Notes under the pieces: model-generated
What the model was told of the DNA's origin: nothing
Database searches by the model: none
The model's input: the letters and a program-made list of their open reading frames with translations, nothing else
DNA from: CALKWS01 sp051020515
Lineage (GTDB): Bacteria; Actinomycetota; Actinomycetes; Actinomycetales; Beutenbergiaceae
Reading direction: 5' to 3'
Assembly: GCF_051020515.1 (NCBI RefSeq)
Contig: NZ_CP194857.1
Coordinates: 372,001-436,000, forward strand
Length of the DNA stretch: 64,000 bases
Position numbers and translations under genes: made by a program
Shown: positions 36,795 to 45,811 of the stretch, in pieces
How the letters are laid out: each line of letters begins with the position of its first letter
How positions within the stretch are numbered: the first letter of the stretch is position 1

Positions 36795-37478
36795 TCAGTC
36801 CTCCCCGGTCTCGAATCTGAATCCCATCCCGCGCACGGTGGAGATGTACCGCGGGGAGTTGGCGTCGTCACCGATCTTGCGCCGCAGCCAGGACACGTGC
36901 ATGTCCAGGGTCTTGGTGGAACCGTTGGGGTCGGATGCCCAGACCTCGCGCATCAACGCCTCCCGGGAGACCACCGAACCGGCCTCGCGGACCAGCACGC
37001 GCAGGAGCTCGAACTCCTTGGCGGTCAGGGACAACTCCCGCTCGCCCAGGAAAGCACGGTGAGCGGCGATGTCCACACGCACGTCCTGGGCGCTGATCTC
37101 ATCGACGTCAGCGCCCTCGGAACCGGCCCGACGCAGCAGCGCCCGGACACGGGCGAGCAACTCGGCCAACCGGAACGGCTTGGTGACGTAGTCGTCCGCA
37201 CCGGCGTCCAGGCCGACCACCAGGTCCACCTCGTCGGCGCGGGCGGTCAGCACCAGGATCGGGGTGCTCAGGCCCTGGCTGCGCACCCAGCGAGCCACAT
37301 CCAGGCCGTCCATGTCCGGCAGCCCGAGGTCCAGCACGAGCAGGTCGGCGCTGCCGGCTTCATCGATAGCGCCCTTCCCGGTGCCGTGCACGGACACGTC
37401 GTAGCCTTCACGGGTCAGGGCGCGCGCCAATGGCTCGGCAATGGCAGGGTCATCTTCTGCTAACAGCACTCGGGTCAC
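36795..37478 (-). CDS. OmpR-family response regulator
   Basis: 227 residues. The receiver domain has EDDPAIAEPLA, the phospho-acceptor Asp in LLVLDLGLPDMDG, the conserved Thr in LVLTARAD and Lys in DDYVTKPF. The C-terminal winged helix has LSLTAKEFELLRVL and VHVSWLRRKIG-like sequence ending in VRGMGFRFE. It acts with the kinase encoded just downstream; the signal is unknown. The start is GTG 37478, apparently leaderless. Confidence 0.95.
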   Translation of the reverse strand: MTRVLLAEDDPAIAEPLARALTREGYDVSVHGTGKGAIDEAGSADLLVLDLGLPDMDGLDVARWVRSQGLSTPILVLTARADEVDLVVGLDAGADDYVTKPFRLAELLARVRALLRRAGSEGADVDEISAQDVRVDIAAHRAFLGERELSLTAKEFELLRVLVREAGSVVSREALMREVWASDPNGSTKTLDMHVSWLRRKIGDDANSPRYISTVRGMGFRFETGED

Positions 37479-37484
37479 AATGTC

Positions 37485-37490
37485 ATGCTA
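37485..37490 (-). promoter_or_regulatory. Likely -10 element of the two-component operon, leaderless
   Basis: On the minus strand TAGCAT ends six bases before GTG 37478, with no ribosome site between. Confidence 0.45.
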
Positions 37491-37608
37491 GCCGCACTCA
37501 CAAGCAACGGCTCAGCTATTCGCTGTGGCGTATCCGACTGAATCGGTTTACGACGAAGAGGCCCCACCACCCGCAGCAACGGGCCCCTGGGCTGAGGCAA
37601 CTGGCCCC

Positions 37609-37614
37609 TAGAGT
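37609..37614 (+). promoter_or_regulatory. Likely -10 element, leaderless
   Basis: TAGAGT ends seven bases before GTG 37622. Confidence 0.4.
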
Positions 37615-37621
37615 CATCCGT

Positions 37622-38398
37622 GTGCCACCCACCCCCGCCGCGTCCGAGACCTTCGTCGCGGTACCGGCCGCCTCCATCGTGCTCCGTGACGCCCGCAGGG
37701 GCACCACCCGCCGGGTGGATCTGGCTCGATTCACCCTCGCCCGCACACCGGTGACCCGGGCGGACTACCTCGGAGTGCCCGGCGGCACCACCCCGTCACC
37801 GGGAAACGGCGACGCTCCGGTCGCCCAGGTGTCCTGGCACGAGGCGATCCGGTGGTGCAACGCGGCCTCGCTGGCCCGAAATCTCACCCCCGCCTACGAC
37901 GTCGACGCCGCCACCGTGCACTGGGACGTCAGCGCCGATGGTTACCGGCTACCCACCGAGGCCGAGTGGGAGTGGGCCGCGCGGGCCGGATCGACGAGCC
38001 CGGCGTACGGCCCGTTGGCCGAGGTGGCCTGGACCGCAGCGGATCGGGTCGAGGGCGCACAGCCGGTGGCCACCAAGGCCCCGAACGCCTTCGGCCTGTT
38101 CGACATGCTCGGCAACGTCTGGGAGTGGTGCTGGGATTACATCGACCCGGCCCGGTACGCCGACTACCGGAGCCTGCGCGGGGGCGGGTGGTCCGACGAG
38201 GCCTGGAGCGTGCGGGCCTCGGTGCGCCGGGGCAGCATGCCTGCGGCGAGGCTGGACGACGTCGGCTTCCGCCCGGCGCGGGGTGCGGTGGGCGTGGCAG
38301 GGGGTACCACGGCCCAGGGCTGGTCCGCGGCGGCCGACCGCGAGCGCGCCACCATCGACCCGGTGCCCGCGGGCTGGACCCCGCTCAGCAGGTGCTGA
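37622..38398 (+). CDS. FGE-sulfatase-fold (SUMF1/PvdO-like) protein
   Basis: 258 residues from GTG 37622. Fold motifs: FTLARTPVTRADY, QVSWHEAIRWCNAAS, YRLPTEAEWEWAARAG, FGLFDMLGNVWEWCWD, LRGGGWSD and DVGFRPAR. The family contains formylglycine-generating enzyme, EgtB-like and PvdO proteins. The copper-binding Cys pair expected near the C-terminus of true formylglycine-generating enzymes is absent in the RGGGWSD-to-GFRPAR stretch, so sulfatase activation is unlikely. No signal peptide. Function unknown; it converges on the cyclase gene. Confidence 0.85.
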   Translation: MPPTPAASETFVAVPAASIVLRDARRGTTRRVDLARFTLARTPVTRADYLGVPGGTTPSPGNGDAPVAQVSWHEAIRWCNAASLARNLTPAYDVDAATVHWDVSADGYRLPTEAEWEWAARAGSTSPAYGPLAEVAWTAADRVEGAQPVATKAPNAFGLFDMLGNVWEWCWDYIDPARYADYRSLRGGGWSDEAWSVRASVRRGSMPAARLDDVGFRPARGAVGVAGGTTAQGWSAAADRERATIDPVPAGWTPLSRC

Positions 38399-38409
38399 CT
38401 GCGCAACGC

Positions 38410-39474
38410 TCAGGCCTCCGGGCGGCGCACCAGCCGCGCCGGGGTGACCGAGCCCAGCCCGGGCACATCCACCTCGGGCAACTGCGAGATCTCGAAGTCA
38501 CCCCCGTGCCCGGACTCACGCAGCAACGCCGCGCTGACGGCGTCCATGAGCAGTTCACCCTCGGTGGCCACGTCAGCGAGCCTCGACGCCAGGTTCACGA
38601 TCGGGCCGAACACATCACCGGAGCGGGACAACACCCTGCCCCACACCAGCGAACCGCGGATGGGCAGGTTCCGCGCGGCCATCGCCTCGAGCAGGCCGGT
38701 GCCCACCCACGCGCCGCTGGGCAGGTCATCGGCGACCCACAACACCGCGTCGCCGACCGTCTTGACCACGCGGCCCCCGTACCGGGCGATCACGTCGCGC
38801 GCGGCCGACTCGAACTCCCCCACCAGCGAGGCCAGTTGGGTGGCCGAGAGGGTGGCCGCCCGGGTGGTGTAGGACACGATGTCAATGAACCCGATCGCTC
38901 GCTCCAGCGGCAGCTGCTGGGCCGAGGAGGCGGCGTGGTCGGATAGGGACAGGTCCCGGTCGATCCGCGACATCAGCGCGGCCAACTGGCGTCGCCAGAC
39001 GTACTCGGCCTGTTCGGCCAGCACCGGCGCCAGGCCACCGAGTTTGTCCAGCACCAGCAACCGGGCGGAGGTGTCGTCCAGTTCATGACGTTTGGCGGCG
39101 TCCTCCACCAGCGCCTCGACCTGCCACAGCACCAGCCGGTCCATGCTGTGCCCCTGGGCGCGCACCAGGTTCTGGGCGGTGGTGAAGGAGATCTCCTGCT
39201 CGGCCACCAGGCCGGCCAGTTGCCGCAGCGCCTGCACATCGGTCTCGGTGAAGTGCTTGTCCGCCGGGGCCGGATCGGGAAAGCCCAGGGAGCGCCAGTA
39301 GCGCCGCACGATGTTGACGTCCAGACCGCTGGCCTCGGCGACCTCGGCAAGGGTGTAGCAGGGCTCGCCGAGCATCGCCTCGATGCGCCGCCCGGTGGTG
39401 GAACCGGAAACGACGCTCTCGCCCGGCCCGGAGCGGCCGGGTCCGGTGGAGCCGTGCGGTGAGTCCTGGGTCAC
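38410..39474 (-). CDS. Class III adenylate cyclase with N-terminal sensor domain
   Basis: 354 residues. The first ~190 are helical and resemble the autoinhibitory domain of mycobacterial Rv1264/Rv2212. The cyclase domain has the metal Asp residues in GFIDIVSYT and VKTVGDAVLWV, and the transition-state Asn and Arg in FGPIVNLASRL, so it should be active. It makes cAMP from ATP. No membrane helix. Its start overlaps the birA stop by four bases, so the two are transcribed together. Confidence 0.88.
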   Translation of the reverse strand: MTQDSPHGSTGPGRSGPGESVVSGSTTGRRIEAMLGEPCYTLAEVAEASGLDVNIVRRYWRSLGFPDPAPADKHFTETDVQALRQLAGLVAEQEISFTTAQNLVRAQGHSMDRLVLWQVEALVEDAAKRHELDDTSARLLVLDKLGGLAPVLAEQAEYVWRRQLAALMSRIDRDLSLSDHAASSAQQLPLERAIGFIDIVSYTTRAATLSATQLASLVGEFESAARDVIARYGGRVVKTVGDAVLWVADDLPSGAWVGTGLLEAMAARNLPIRGSLVWGRVLSRSGDVFGPIVNLASRLADVATEGELLMDAVSAALLRESGHGGDFEISQLPEVDVPGLGSVTPARLVRRPEA

Positions 39475-40445
39475 ACCTCGAGGTTACCCGGGCCCGGCGC
39501 GGCGGATGCGCTGCTCGCACACTGCGCCGGTGAGCGCAGGTGCCGAACGTCCCCGGCACGGATGGTGTGCTCGCCGTGAGCGGTGCGCACGATCAGCGCA
39601 CCGTCGGAGGCAAGGCGGGCCGCCGTGCCCTCCAGCTGCGAGCCGTCGGGCAGTTCCACCCGGACATCGGCCCCGATGCTCACGCACGCCTGCTCCACCG
39701 GTGCCCGCACGTCCTGTCCCTGCTCCAAGGCGGTCAGCAGCGCGGCGAACTCTCCGACGATCGCGTGCACCACATCATCGGCGGTCTCATCGGCGCCGGC
39801 GTCGCGTCCGTCGCCGTGCTCACGGGAGGCGCGGCCCGTCCCGCCCGGGCCGTCGCCTGACTCATCCGGGCGCTGCCCCAACTCAGCCGGCATCAGGCCC
39901 GCACCGGCCAGCGTGCCCGCCCACGGCACCGGAAGCTGCGTGCCGGCCAGGTTCAGCCCGATCCCCACGACCGCGCCGCCGTCGTCGGCCAGCACCTCGG
40001 TGAGCACCCCACCGAGTTTGCGCATCCGCCCCCAGCCGGGCTCGGCGTTGCGCCCGCCGAGCACATCGACGACGTCGTTTGGCCATTTCATGGCGACGCG
40101 TTCGGTGGCACCGGGCTGCTTCCCGGCGCGGGAGCGGAGCGCGCGAACCGTGGCCAGGCCCGCCAGCAGCGGGATCCAGCCCCACTGGGCGCGGTCGGCG
40201 CGCGGGCGCACCAGCACCGAGAAGGTCAGGGCCCGCAGCCCCGAGGAGTCCCAGGTGCGCCCCGCGCGGCCCTTGCCGGCGGTCTGCTCCCGGGCCACCA
40301 GCACCGACAGGTGCGGCCAGGCCGGCGGGTCGGCGATGGCGAGTCGGGCCAGGTCGGTGTTCGTGGACCCGGTGCGCTCCAGCACCCGCAGCCGGGTGAT
40401 CGGCGCGGGCGGGTCGGGGTCCGGTTCGGCTCGCTCGGGTGCCAT
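39471..40445 (-). CDS. birA: Biotin-[acetyl-CoA carboxylase] ligase
   Basis: 324 residues. Motifs: RVLERTGSTNTDLARL, the biotinyl-AMP loop KGRAGRTWDS, MKWPNDVVDV and VVGIGLNLAG, and an SH3-like C-terminal domain. There is no N-terminal helix-turn-helix, so it is the non-regulatory type. It attaches biotin to the carboxyl carrier domain, here presumably the AccBC protein at 54680-56523. It is divergent from the carboxylase beta gene. Confidence 0.94.
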   Translation of the reverse strand: MAPERAEPDPDPPAPITRLRVLERTGSTNTDLARLAIADPPAWPHLSVLVAREQTAGKGRAGRTWDSSGLRALTFSVLVRPRADRAQWGWIPLLAGLATVRALRSRAGKQPGATERVAMKWPNDVVDVLGGRNAEPGWGRMRKLGGVLTEVLADDGGAVVGIGLNLAGTQLPVPWAGTLAGAGLMPAELGQRPDESGDGPGGTGRASREHGDGRDAGADETADDVVHAIVGEFAALLTALEQGQDVRAPVEQACVSIGADVRVELPDGSQLEGTAARLASDGALIVRTAHGEHTIRAGDVRHLRSPAQCASSASAAPGPGNLEV

Positions 40446-40535
40446 GTACCCAGCCTGGCAGCACCGGCCCGCGCCGACCAGGGCATGATCGGCGCCGGCC
40501 TACTCCGAGGGAGCGCGGAGGGAGCGGCGGCGGCT

Positions 40536-40582
40536 TTGTAGAGGTTCTACAACAAGGACGTGGTACCGATCACCATGTCCTT
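40536..40582. promoter_or_regulatory. Two adjacent inverted repeats between birA and accD
   Basis: The first is TTGTAGAGGTTCTACAA (40536-40552), 7-base perfect arms. The second has arms AAGGACGTGGT (40554-40564) and ACCATGTCCTT (40572-40582), one mismatch, 7-base loop. Both lie before the -10 of the carboxylase gene and could be operators for a dimeric repressor. A related TTGTAGA site precedes the accBC gene. Confidence 0.5.
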
Positions 40583-40607
40583 ATGGGAGTTGGTGGGTGT
40601 TGACAAG

Positions 40608-40613
40608 TACGCT
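40608..40613 (+). promoter_or_regulatory. Likely -10 element of accD, leaderless
   Basis: TACGCT ends eight bases before GTG 40622, which lacks a ribosome site. Confidence 0.35.
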
Positions 40614-40621
40614 TGCGATCT

Positions 40622-42217
40622 GTGACCACCTCCGAGGAGATCGACATCAGCACCACGGCCGGCAAGATCGAGCAGTTGCGCCAGCGCAACGCCGAGGGGC
40701 CACAGGCCCTGGCTGCCGCGGCGGTGGAGAAGCAGGGCAAGCGCGGGAAGAAGTCGGCCCGGGAACGCATCGCCGAACTGCTCGATGAGGGCAGTTTCGT
40801 GGAGCTGGACGCCTTCGCCACCCACCGCTCCCACAACTTCGGGCTCGACAAACGGCGCATCCCCGGCGACGGTGTGGTGGCCGGCTACGGCACCATAGAT
40901 GACCGCCAGGTGTGCATCTACGCCCAGGACTTCACCGTGTTCGGCGGGTCCCTGGGCGAGGTGCACGGGGAGAAGATCACCAAGGTGATGGACCTGGCGT
41001 TGCGTACCGGGGTGCCGCTGATCGGGATCTCCGACGGTGGTGGCGCTCGCATCCAGGAGGGTGTGGCGGCGCTGACCCAGTTCGCCGAGATCTTCCGCCG
41101 CAACGTTGCTGCCTCCGGGGTGATCCCGCAGATCTCGCTGATCCTGGGACCCAGTGCCGGCGGCGCTGTCTATTCCCCAGCCCTGACCGACTTCATCGTG
41201 ATGGCCGACCAGACCTCCAACATGTTCATCACCGGCCCGGATGTGATCCGCGCGGTGACCGGGGAGGACGTGGGCTTCGAGGAGCTCGGCGGCGCCCAGA
41301 CCCACAACGAGCGCTCCGGGGTGGCTCACTACTTGGCCGCCGATGAGGAGGACGCCTTCGACTTCGTCAAGGCGCTGCTGCACTACCTTCCCAGCAACAA
41401 CCTGAGCGACCCCGAGACCTTCCCGGTCGAGGCCGAACTGGAGGTCACCCAGGCCGATGAGGAACTGAACACCCTGGTCCCGGACTCGGACAACCAGCCC
41501 TACGACATGCACGCGGTGATCGAGTCGGTGCTGGATCAGGCCGAGTTCCTGGAGACCCAGCCGCTGTTCGCCCGCAACGTGATCGTGGGGTTCGGGCACG
41601 TGGAGGGCCACCCGGTGGGTATCGTGGCCAACCAGCCGCAGTCGATGGCCGGCACCCTGGACATCGACGCCGCGGAGAAGGCCGCCCGGTTCGTGCGCAC
41701 CTGCGACGCCTTCAACATCCCGGTGCTGACGTTCGTGGACGTGCCCGGGTTCCTGCCCGGCACCGACCAGGAGTGGAACGGCATCATCCGCCGCGGGGCC
41801 AAACTCATCTACGCCTACGCCGAGGCCACCGTGCCGCTGATCACCGTGATCACCCGCAAGGCCTACGGCGGGGCCTACATCGTGATGGGCTCCAAGCAGC
41901 TCGGCGCCGACATCAACCTGGCCTGGCCCACCGCGCAGATCGCCGTGATGGGCGCCTCCGGTGCGGTGAACATCCTGCAGCGCGGGGCGCTGAAGAAGGT
42001 GGCCGAGGACGGCGGTGACGTCGAGGCCGAGCGGGCCCGGCTGGTGGATGAGTACACCGAGGCGATCGTGAACCCATGGGACGCGGCCGAGCGCGGCTAC
42101 GTCGACGCGGTGATCGAACCGGCCCAGACACGCCTGCAGATCGTGCGGGGGCTGCGCGCCCTGCGCACCAAGCGCGCCACCCTGCCCACCAAGAAGCACG
42201 GGAACATCCCACTATGA
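40622..42217 (+). CDS. Acyl-CoA carboxylase beta subunit (carboxyltransferase)
   Basis: 531 residues from GTG 40622 (a TTG at 40613 is possible). Two crotonase-like halves: KKSARERIAELLDEGSF, SDGGGARIQEG and GPSAGGAVYSPALTDF in the first; TFVDVPGFLPGTDQEW, ITRKAYGGAYIVMGS and GAVNILQRGALK in the second. It moves CO2 from carboxybiotin to acetyl- or propionyl-CoA, making malonyl- or methylmalonyl-CoA. AccD5/PccB group. It overlaps the epsilon subunit gene; the biotin-carrying alpha subunit is 12 kb away. Confidence 0.94.
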   Translation: MTTSEEIDISTTAGKIEQLRQRNAEGPQALAAAAVEKQGKRGKKSARERIAELLDEGSFVELDAFATHRSHNFGLDKRRIPGDGVVAGYGTIDDRQVCIYAQDFTVFGGSLGEVHGEKITKVMDLALRTGVPLIGISDGGGARIQEGVAALTQFAEIFRRNVAASGVIPQISLILGPSAGGAVYSPALTDFIVMADQTSNMFITGPDVIRAVTGEDVGFEELGGAQTHNERSGVAHYLAADEEDAFDFVKALLHYLPSNNLSDPETFPVEAELEVTQADEELNTLVPDSDNQPYDMHAVIESVLDQAEFLETQPLFARNVIVGFGHVEGHPVGIVANQPQSMAGTLDIDAAEKAARFVRTCDAFNIPVLTFVDVPGFLPGTDQEWNGIIRRGAKLIYAYAEATVPLITVITRKAYGGAYIVMGSKQLGADINLAWPTAQIAVMGASGAVNILQRGALKKVAEDGGDVEAERARLVDEYTEAIVNPWDAAERGYVDAVIEPAQTRLQIVRGLRALRTKRATLPTKKHGNIPL

Positions 42218-42486
42218 ACCAGTCGAGGAACGGTAACGGGGTCAACGGCCAGTACGCCGCGATCGGGGAAGTGCCCGACGACGTGGTACGGGTGCTGCGG
42301 GGGGCTCCCGATGAGGATGAACTCGCCGCGTTGGTGGCCGGCATCGTGGCCACCCGCGCCGGAGGCCACGAGGAGATCGACGACGGCTCCCGCACGTCGC
42401 TGTGGACCAACCACGGCCATCGGCTCGGGCTCCCACCGAGTGCTGCGCGGGCCGCGTGGCGCTGGAGCGCCCACGCCCGGCACTGA
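42214..42486 (+). CDS. Acyl-CoA carboxylase epsilon subunit
   Basis: 90 residues, ATG overlapping the beta subunit stop (ATGA). It has the small-subunit signature VVRVLRGAPDEDELAALVAG followed by a short tail. In actinobacteria this subunit stabilises the alpha-beta complex. Placement directly after the beta gene is the usual one. Confidence 0.85.
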   Translation: MNQSRNGNGVNGQYAAIGEVPDDVVRVLRGAPDEDELAALVAGIVATRAGGHEEIDDGSRTSLWTNHGHRLGLPPSAARAAWRWSAHARH

Positions 42487-42593
42487 ACCCTCCCGTGGGA
42501 GCACGGTCCACGAACACCTATCGATCGCGACATCACCCCGGTGCGGGACCGAAAGAAGTACCGAATCGCCCCCAGAAAGCGTGCGACATCGAG

Positions 42594-42616
42594 TAACATT
42601 CATGAAACTTGTTTAG
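42594..42616 (+). promoter_or_regulatory. Promoter and candidate self-operator of the LacI-family gene
   Basis: A -10-like TAACAT (42594-42599) is followed by TGAAACTTGTTTAG (42603-42616), nearly the same as the site before the DUF2264 operon. This suggests autoregulation. Confidence 0.5.
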
Positions 42617-42641
42617 TCAGAAACGCGCTAGGGGAAGGCCA

Positions 42642-43691
42642 GTGTCCGAAGGCAAGAGCGCGACGAAGCGCCCCACCGTCCGGGACATCGCTGCCCACGC
42701 GGGCGTCTCTGTGGCCACCGTCTCCCGCATCCTCAACGGTGCCTACCAGGCTCCCCAGGCCACCCATGAGAAGGTGATGCGCGCCGTTCAGGACCTGGAC
42801 TACCGCACCTCCACCACCCGTGCACTGACCACCTTGACCGGCACCATCGCGGTGGGAATCCCGCACATGCGGTCCCTGTACTACATGACGATCGGTTCTG
42901 GCATCGAGGAACAGGCCCGCACCGCCGGTATCGGCGTGCTGCTGAGCACCACTGCCGGCATCCCCGAGTTGGAATTGCAGTTGGTGGACATGATGCTCCA
43001 GCGCGGGGTGGAGGCAGTCATCCTGATCGGCGGCATCGAGGAGCGGACCGATCATCAGGCCGCCCTGGCCGACCGCGCCCACGCCCTGGCCCGAGGAGGG
43101 TCGCGCCTGGTGCTGTGCGGCCGGCCCTGGCAGGGCCCGCCCGACGCTCCGGTCTCGGTCGTCAACTACGACGCCGCAGCCGCTGGCTATGCAGCCACCA
43201 CCTACCTGCTGTCCAACGGGCACCGGCGCATCGCCCACCTGGGCGGGCCCAATCGGTTCGCCACCGGCATGCTGCGGGCCCGCGGTTACCGCCGCGCCCT
43301 GGCCGACTTCGGCGTCGAGTTCGATGAGTCGCTGATCGCCACGGCAAAAATGGACCGGGAAGCGGGCATCTACTACGGGCGCAAGTTCCTCACCGAGACC
43401 GACGCCACCGCCATCTTCGCCGCCAACGACGAACAGGCCGCCGGCATCATCGCCGCCGCACGCGCCGAGGGCCGCTCGATGCCGGAGGAACTGTCCCTGA
43501 TGGGTTTCGACGACACCCTGCTGGCCCGCGACCTCTATCCCGCGCTGACCAGTCTGCACGTGCCCCAACTGGAGATGGGCCGCGCCGCGGCACGGATGGC
43601 GATGTACCGCGACGACCAGGCCGAGCAGCGCCTGGAGATCGGCACCCACGTGGTGGTTCGCGACTCGGTGCGCCGGGTCGCGTTGAACTGA
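42642..43691 (+). CDS. LacI-family transcriptional regulator
   Basis: 349 residues from GTG 42642, with GGGGAAGG upstream; longer frames to 42609 are unlikely. The helix-turn-helix is TVRDIAAHAGVSVATVSRI followed by the hinge helix, then a periplasmic-binding-type effector domain (TGTIAVGIPHMRSL to LMGFDDTLLA and LTSLHVPQLEMG). It probably represses the operon at 43861-51580 and is released by a sugar or sugar acid. Confidence 0.94.
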   Translation: MSEGKSATKRPTVRDIAAHAGVSVATVSRILNGAYQAPQATHEKVMRAVQDLDYRTSTTRALTTLTGTIAVGIPHMRSLYYMTIGSGIEEQARTAGIGVLLSTTAGIPELELQLVDMMLQRGVEAVILIGGIEERTDHQAALADRAHALARGGSRLVLCGRPWQGPPDAPVSVVNYDAAAAGYAATTYLLSNGHRRIAHLGGPNRFATGMLRARGYRRALADFGVEFDESLIATAKMDREAGIYYGRKFLTETDATAIFAANDEQAAGIIAAARAEGRSMPEELSLMGFDDTLLARDLYPALTSLHVPQLEMGRAAARMAMYRDDQAEQRLEIGTHVVVRDSVRRVALN

Positions 43692-43750
43692 CCGCTCGGC
43701 CGTCCGATGCGTGACCTCACCGGGGACGGTGATTCGGTCCCTCGAAGCGC

Positions 43751-43796
43751 TTGACGGAATGCGCAGTGCCACCCATACTCGGTGAAACATGTTCCA
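43751..43796 (+). promoter_or_regulatory. Promoter and LacI-type operator of the sugar operon
   Basis: -35 TTGACG (43751-43756), 17-base spacer, -10 CATACT (43774-43779). TGAAACATGTTCCA (43783-43796), palindromic in six of seven pairs, lies over the expected transcription start, so a bound repressor would block it. The core TGAAAC-TGTT recurs before the regulator gene. Confidence 0.65.
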
Positions 43797-43860
43797 TTGC
43801 TGATGACGCAGCGTCGCATCCAGTCATGATCCTGTCCGAACCTCGACGCCGAGGAGTTCC

Positions 43861-45811
43861 GTGCTCACCACCACACCAGCGCCCCTGACCCGTGAGGACC
43901 TGTCCGATCAGGTGCAGAGTTGGTGGGCACCCGTGGCGCAGCGACTCAGCCCCGGCAGCGCCCGGGCGCAGTTGGGCTCCACCGGCGCGCACTTCGACAA
44001 CGCCGCCGCCCAGCTGGAGGGTTTCACCCGTCCGCTGTGGGGTCTGGCGCCGCTGCTGGCCGGCGGCGGCAGGTGGACACCGAGCCACTGCTGGCCGGCC
44101 TCACCCACGGCACCGACCCGAGCCATCCGGAGTACTGGGGGCCCGCGTCCGGACGGGACCAGCGGCTGGTGGAGATGGCTGCGATCGGGGTCTCCCTGGC
44201 TCTCGCACCGGAACAGCTCTGGGATCCCCTGACCAGCAAGGCCAAGACCGACCTGGCCACCTGGCTCGGGCGGATCAACGAGGTGGAGTGCAACGACAAC
44301 AACTGGTTGTTCTTCCGGGTGCTGGTGAACGAAGGTCTGGGCGTGGTCGGCGCCGCCCAGGCAGACCCGGCCGCGAGCGCAGCGGCGCTGGACCGGCTGG
44401 AGTCCTTCTACCTGGACGGGGGGTGGTACGCCGACGGACCTTCTGGCCGGTGTGACTACTACGTGCCCTTCGCCTTTCACTACTACGGCCTCATCTACGC
44501 CCGCTTGGCCGCCGAACGCGACCCTGCCCGCGCCCGTCGTCTCATCGACCGGGCCCAGCAGATCGCCACCGACTTCGCGCACTGGTTCGACGACGACGGC
44601 GCGGCCCTGCCCTACGGGCGCAGCCTCACCTACCGCTTCGCCCAGGCCGGGTTCTGGGGCGCGCTGGCCTTCGCCGATGTCGAGGCGCTGCCCTGGGGTG
44701 AGATGAACGGACTGTTCACCTCCAATATGCGCTGGTGGTCCGGTCAGCAGATCACCGACGGGACCGGGGTGATGAGCATCGGGTACGGCTACCCGAATCT
44801 GAATATGGCCGAGGCCTACAACTCGCCCGGCTCGCCCTACTGGGCGATGAAGGCCTACCTGCCCCTGGCGCTGCCGGCGGAGCATCCGTTCTGGACCCAC
44901 GCCCCCCAGCAGTACTCACGTGAGCCGGTGCGCCGCCAGGAGCCGGCCCGCCTGGTGCTGTGCGACGACCGTGCCGGTGGGCACGTGTTCGCCCTGGCCG
45001 CCGGCCAGGATGCCGAGCAGTTCCGACACGGCGGAGCCAAGTACTCCAAGATGGCTTACTCCACGGCTTTCTCGTTCTCCGTGCCCGCCGGTGGTACCGG
45101 CCTGCAGGAGCTCGCCGCCGACTCCGCCCTCGCGCTGAGTGAGGACGGGGTGCACTGGCGCACGCGCCGGGTTCCCGAGGAGGTGGAGTTCATCGGCGAC
45201 GTGCTCTGGACCCGCTGGCAACCCTGGCCCGATGTCACCGTGCAGACCTGGCTGTGGGCGCACCTGCCGTGGCAGGTGCGCGTCCACCACATCCGCACTG
45301 CTCGCGAATTGATCACCGCCGAGGGGGGCTGGGCCCTGGACCGCACCGGGGACGTCCGCTCGGCGCCACAGGGCGAGCACATGCGAACCTCCGGCGCGGC
45401 CTATGCCCGTTACCCGGCCGGCTTCAGCGGCGTGCAGGACCTGGACGGGCGCCGGGGCGGTGAGGTGGTCGTTGCCACGCCCAACACGAACCTGCACTTC
45501 CCGCGCACGGTGATCCCCACGCTGACCGCCCGCCACGAGGCGGGCAGCGCCACCCTGCGCTCGCTCGTCCTGGGGGCAGCACGCACCCCGGCGTGCCCGC
45601 CGGGTGGGCGCAGGCCCCCACGATCCCCGAACTCGCAGAGCACCTCCCGGCGGCGGTGCGGGAGCGGTTGGCGGATCTGGTGCTCGCCGAGCCCGGGAGT
45701 AGCGCCGACCGGACCGCCACCGAATCCACCCGCACCAACGTGCTGCCCGCCCCCGCCCTGACGCCGCCGATTCCGCTCGCCGCCGACCCGACCGGGCAGA
45801 AGGACCGATGA
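43861..45811 (+). pseudogene. DUF2264 family protein (frameshifted twice)
   Basis: About 650 residues after correction. GTG 43861 with GAGGAG upstream. Frame one (LEGFTRPLWGLAPLLAGGG) shifts near 44065-44072 into the main frame (VDTEPLLAGLTHGTDPSHPEYWG, ECNDNNWLFFRVLVNEGL, GGWYADGPSGRCDYYVPFAFHYYG, LPYGRSLTYRFAQAGFWGAL). A missing G in the run 45572-45576 moves into a third frame ending at 45811. The family has an (alpha/alpha)-type barrel resembling polysaccharide lyases and glycoside hydrolases; no signal peptide is seen, so it would act on imported oligosaccharides. First gene of the operon. Confidence 0.85.

Noticed and set aside
40600..40605. TTGACA as a -35 box for the carboxylase gene
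   Set aside because: A -10 at the right spacing would fall inside the coding sequence after GTG 40622.
40547..42199. 550-codon open frame antisense to the carboxylase beta gene
   Set aside because: Shadow frame caused by high-GC codon usage; its protein is His/Gly/Val-rich with no domain, while the plus strand encodes a clear carboxyltransferase.
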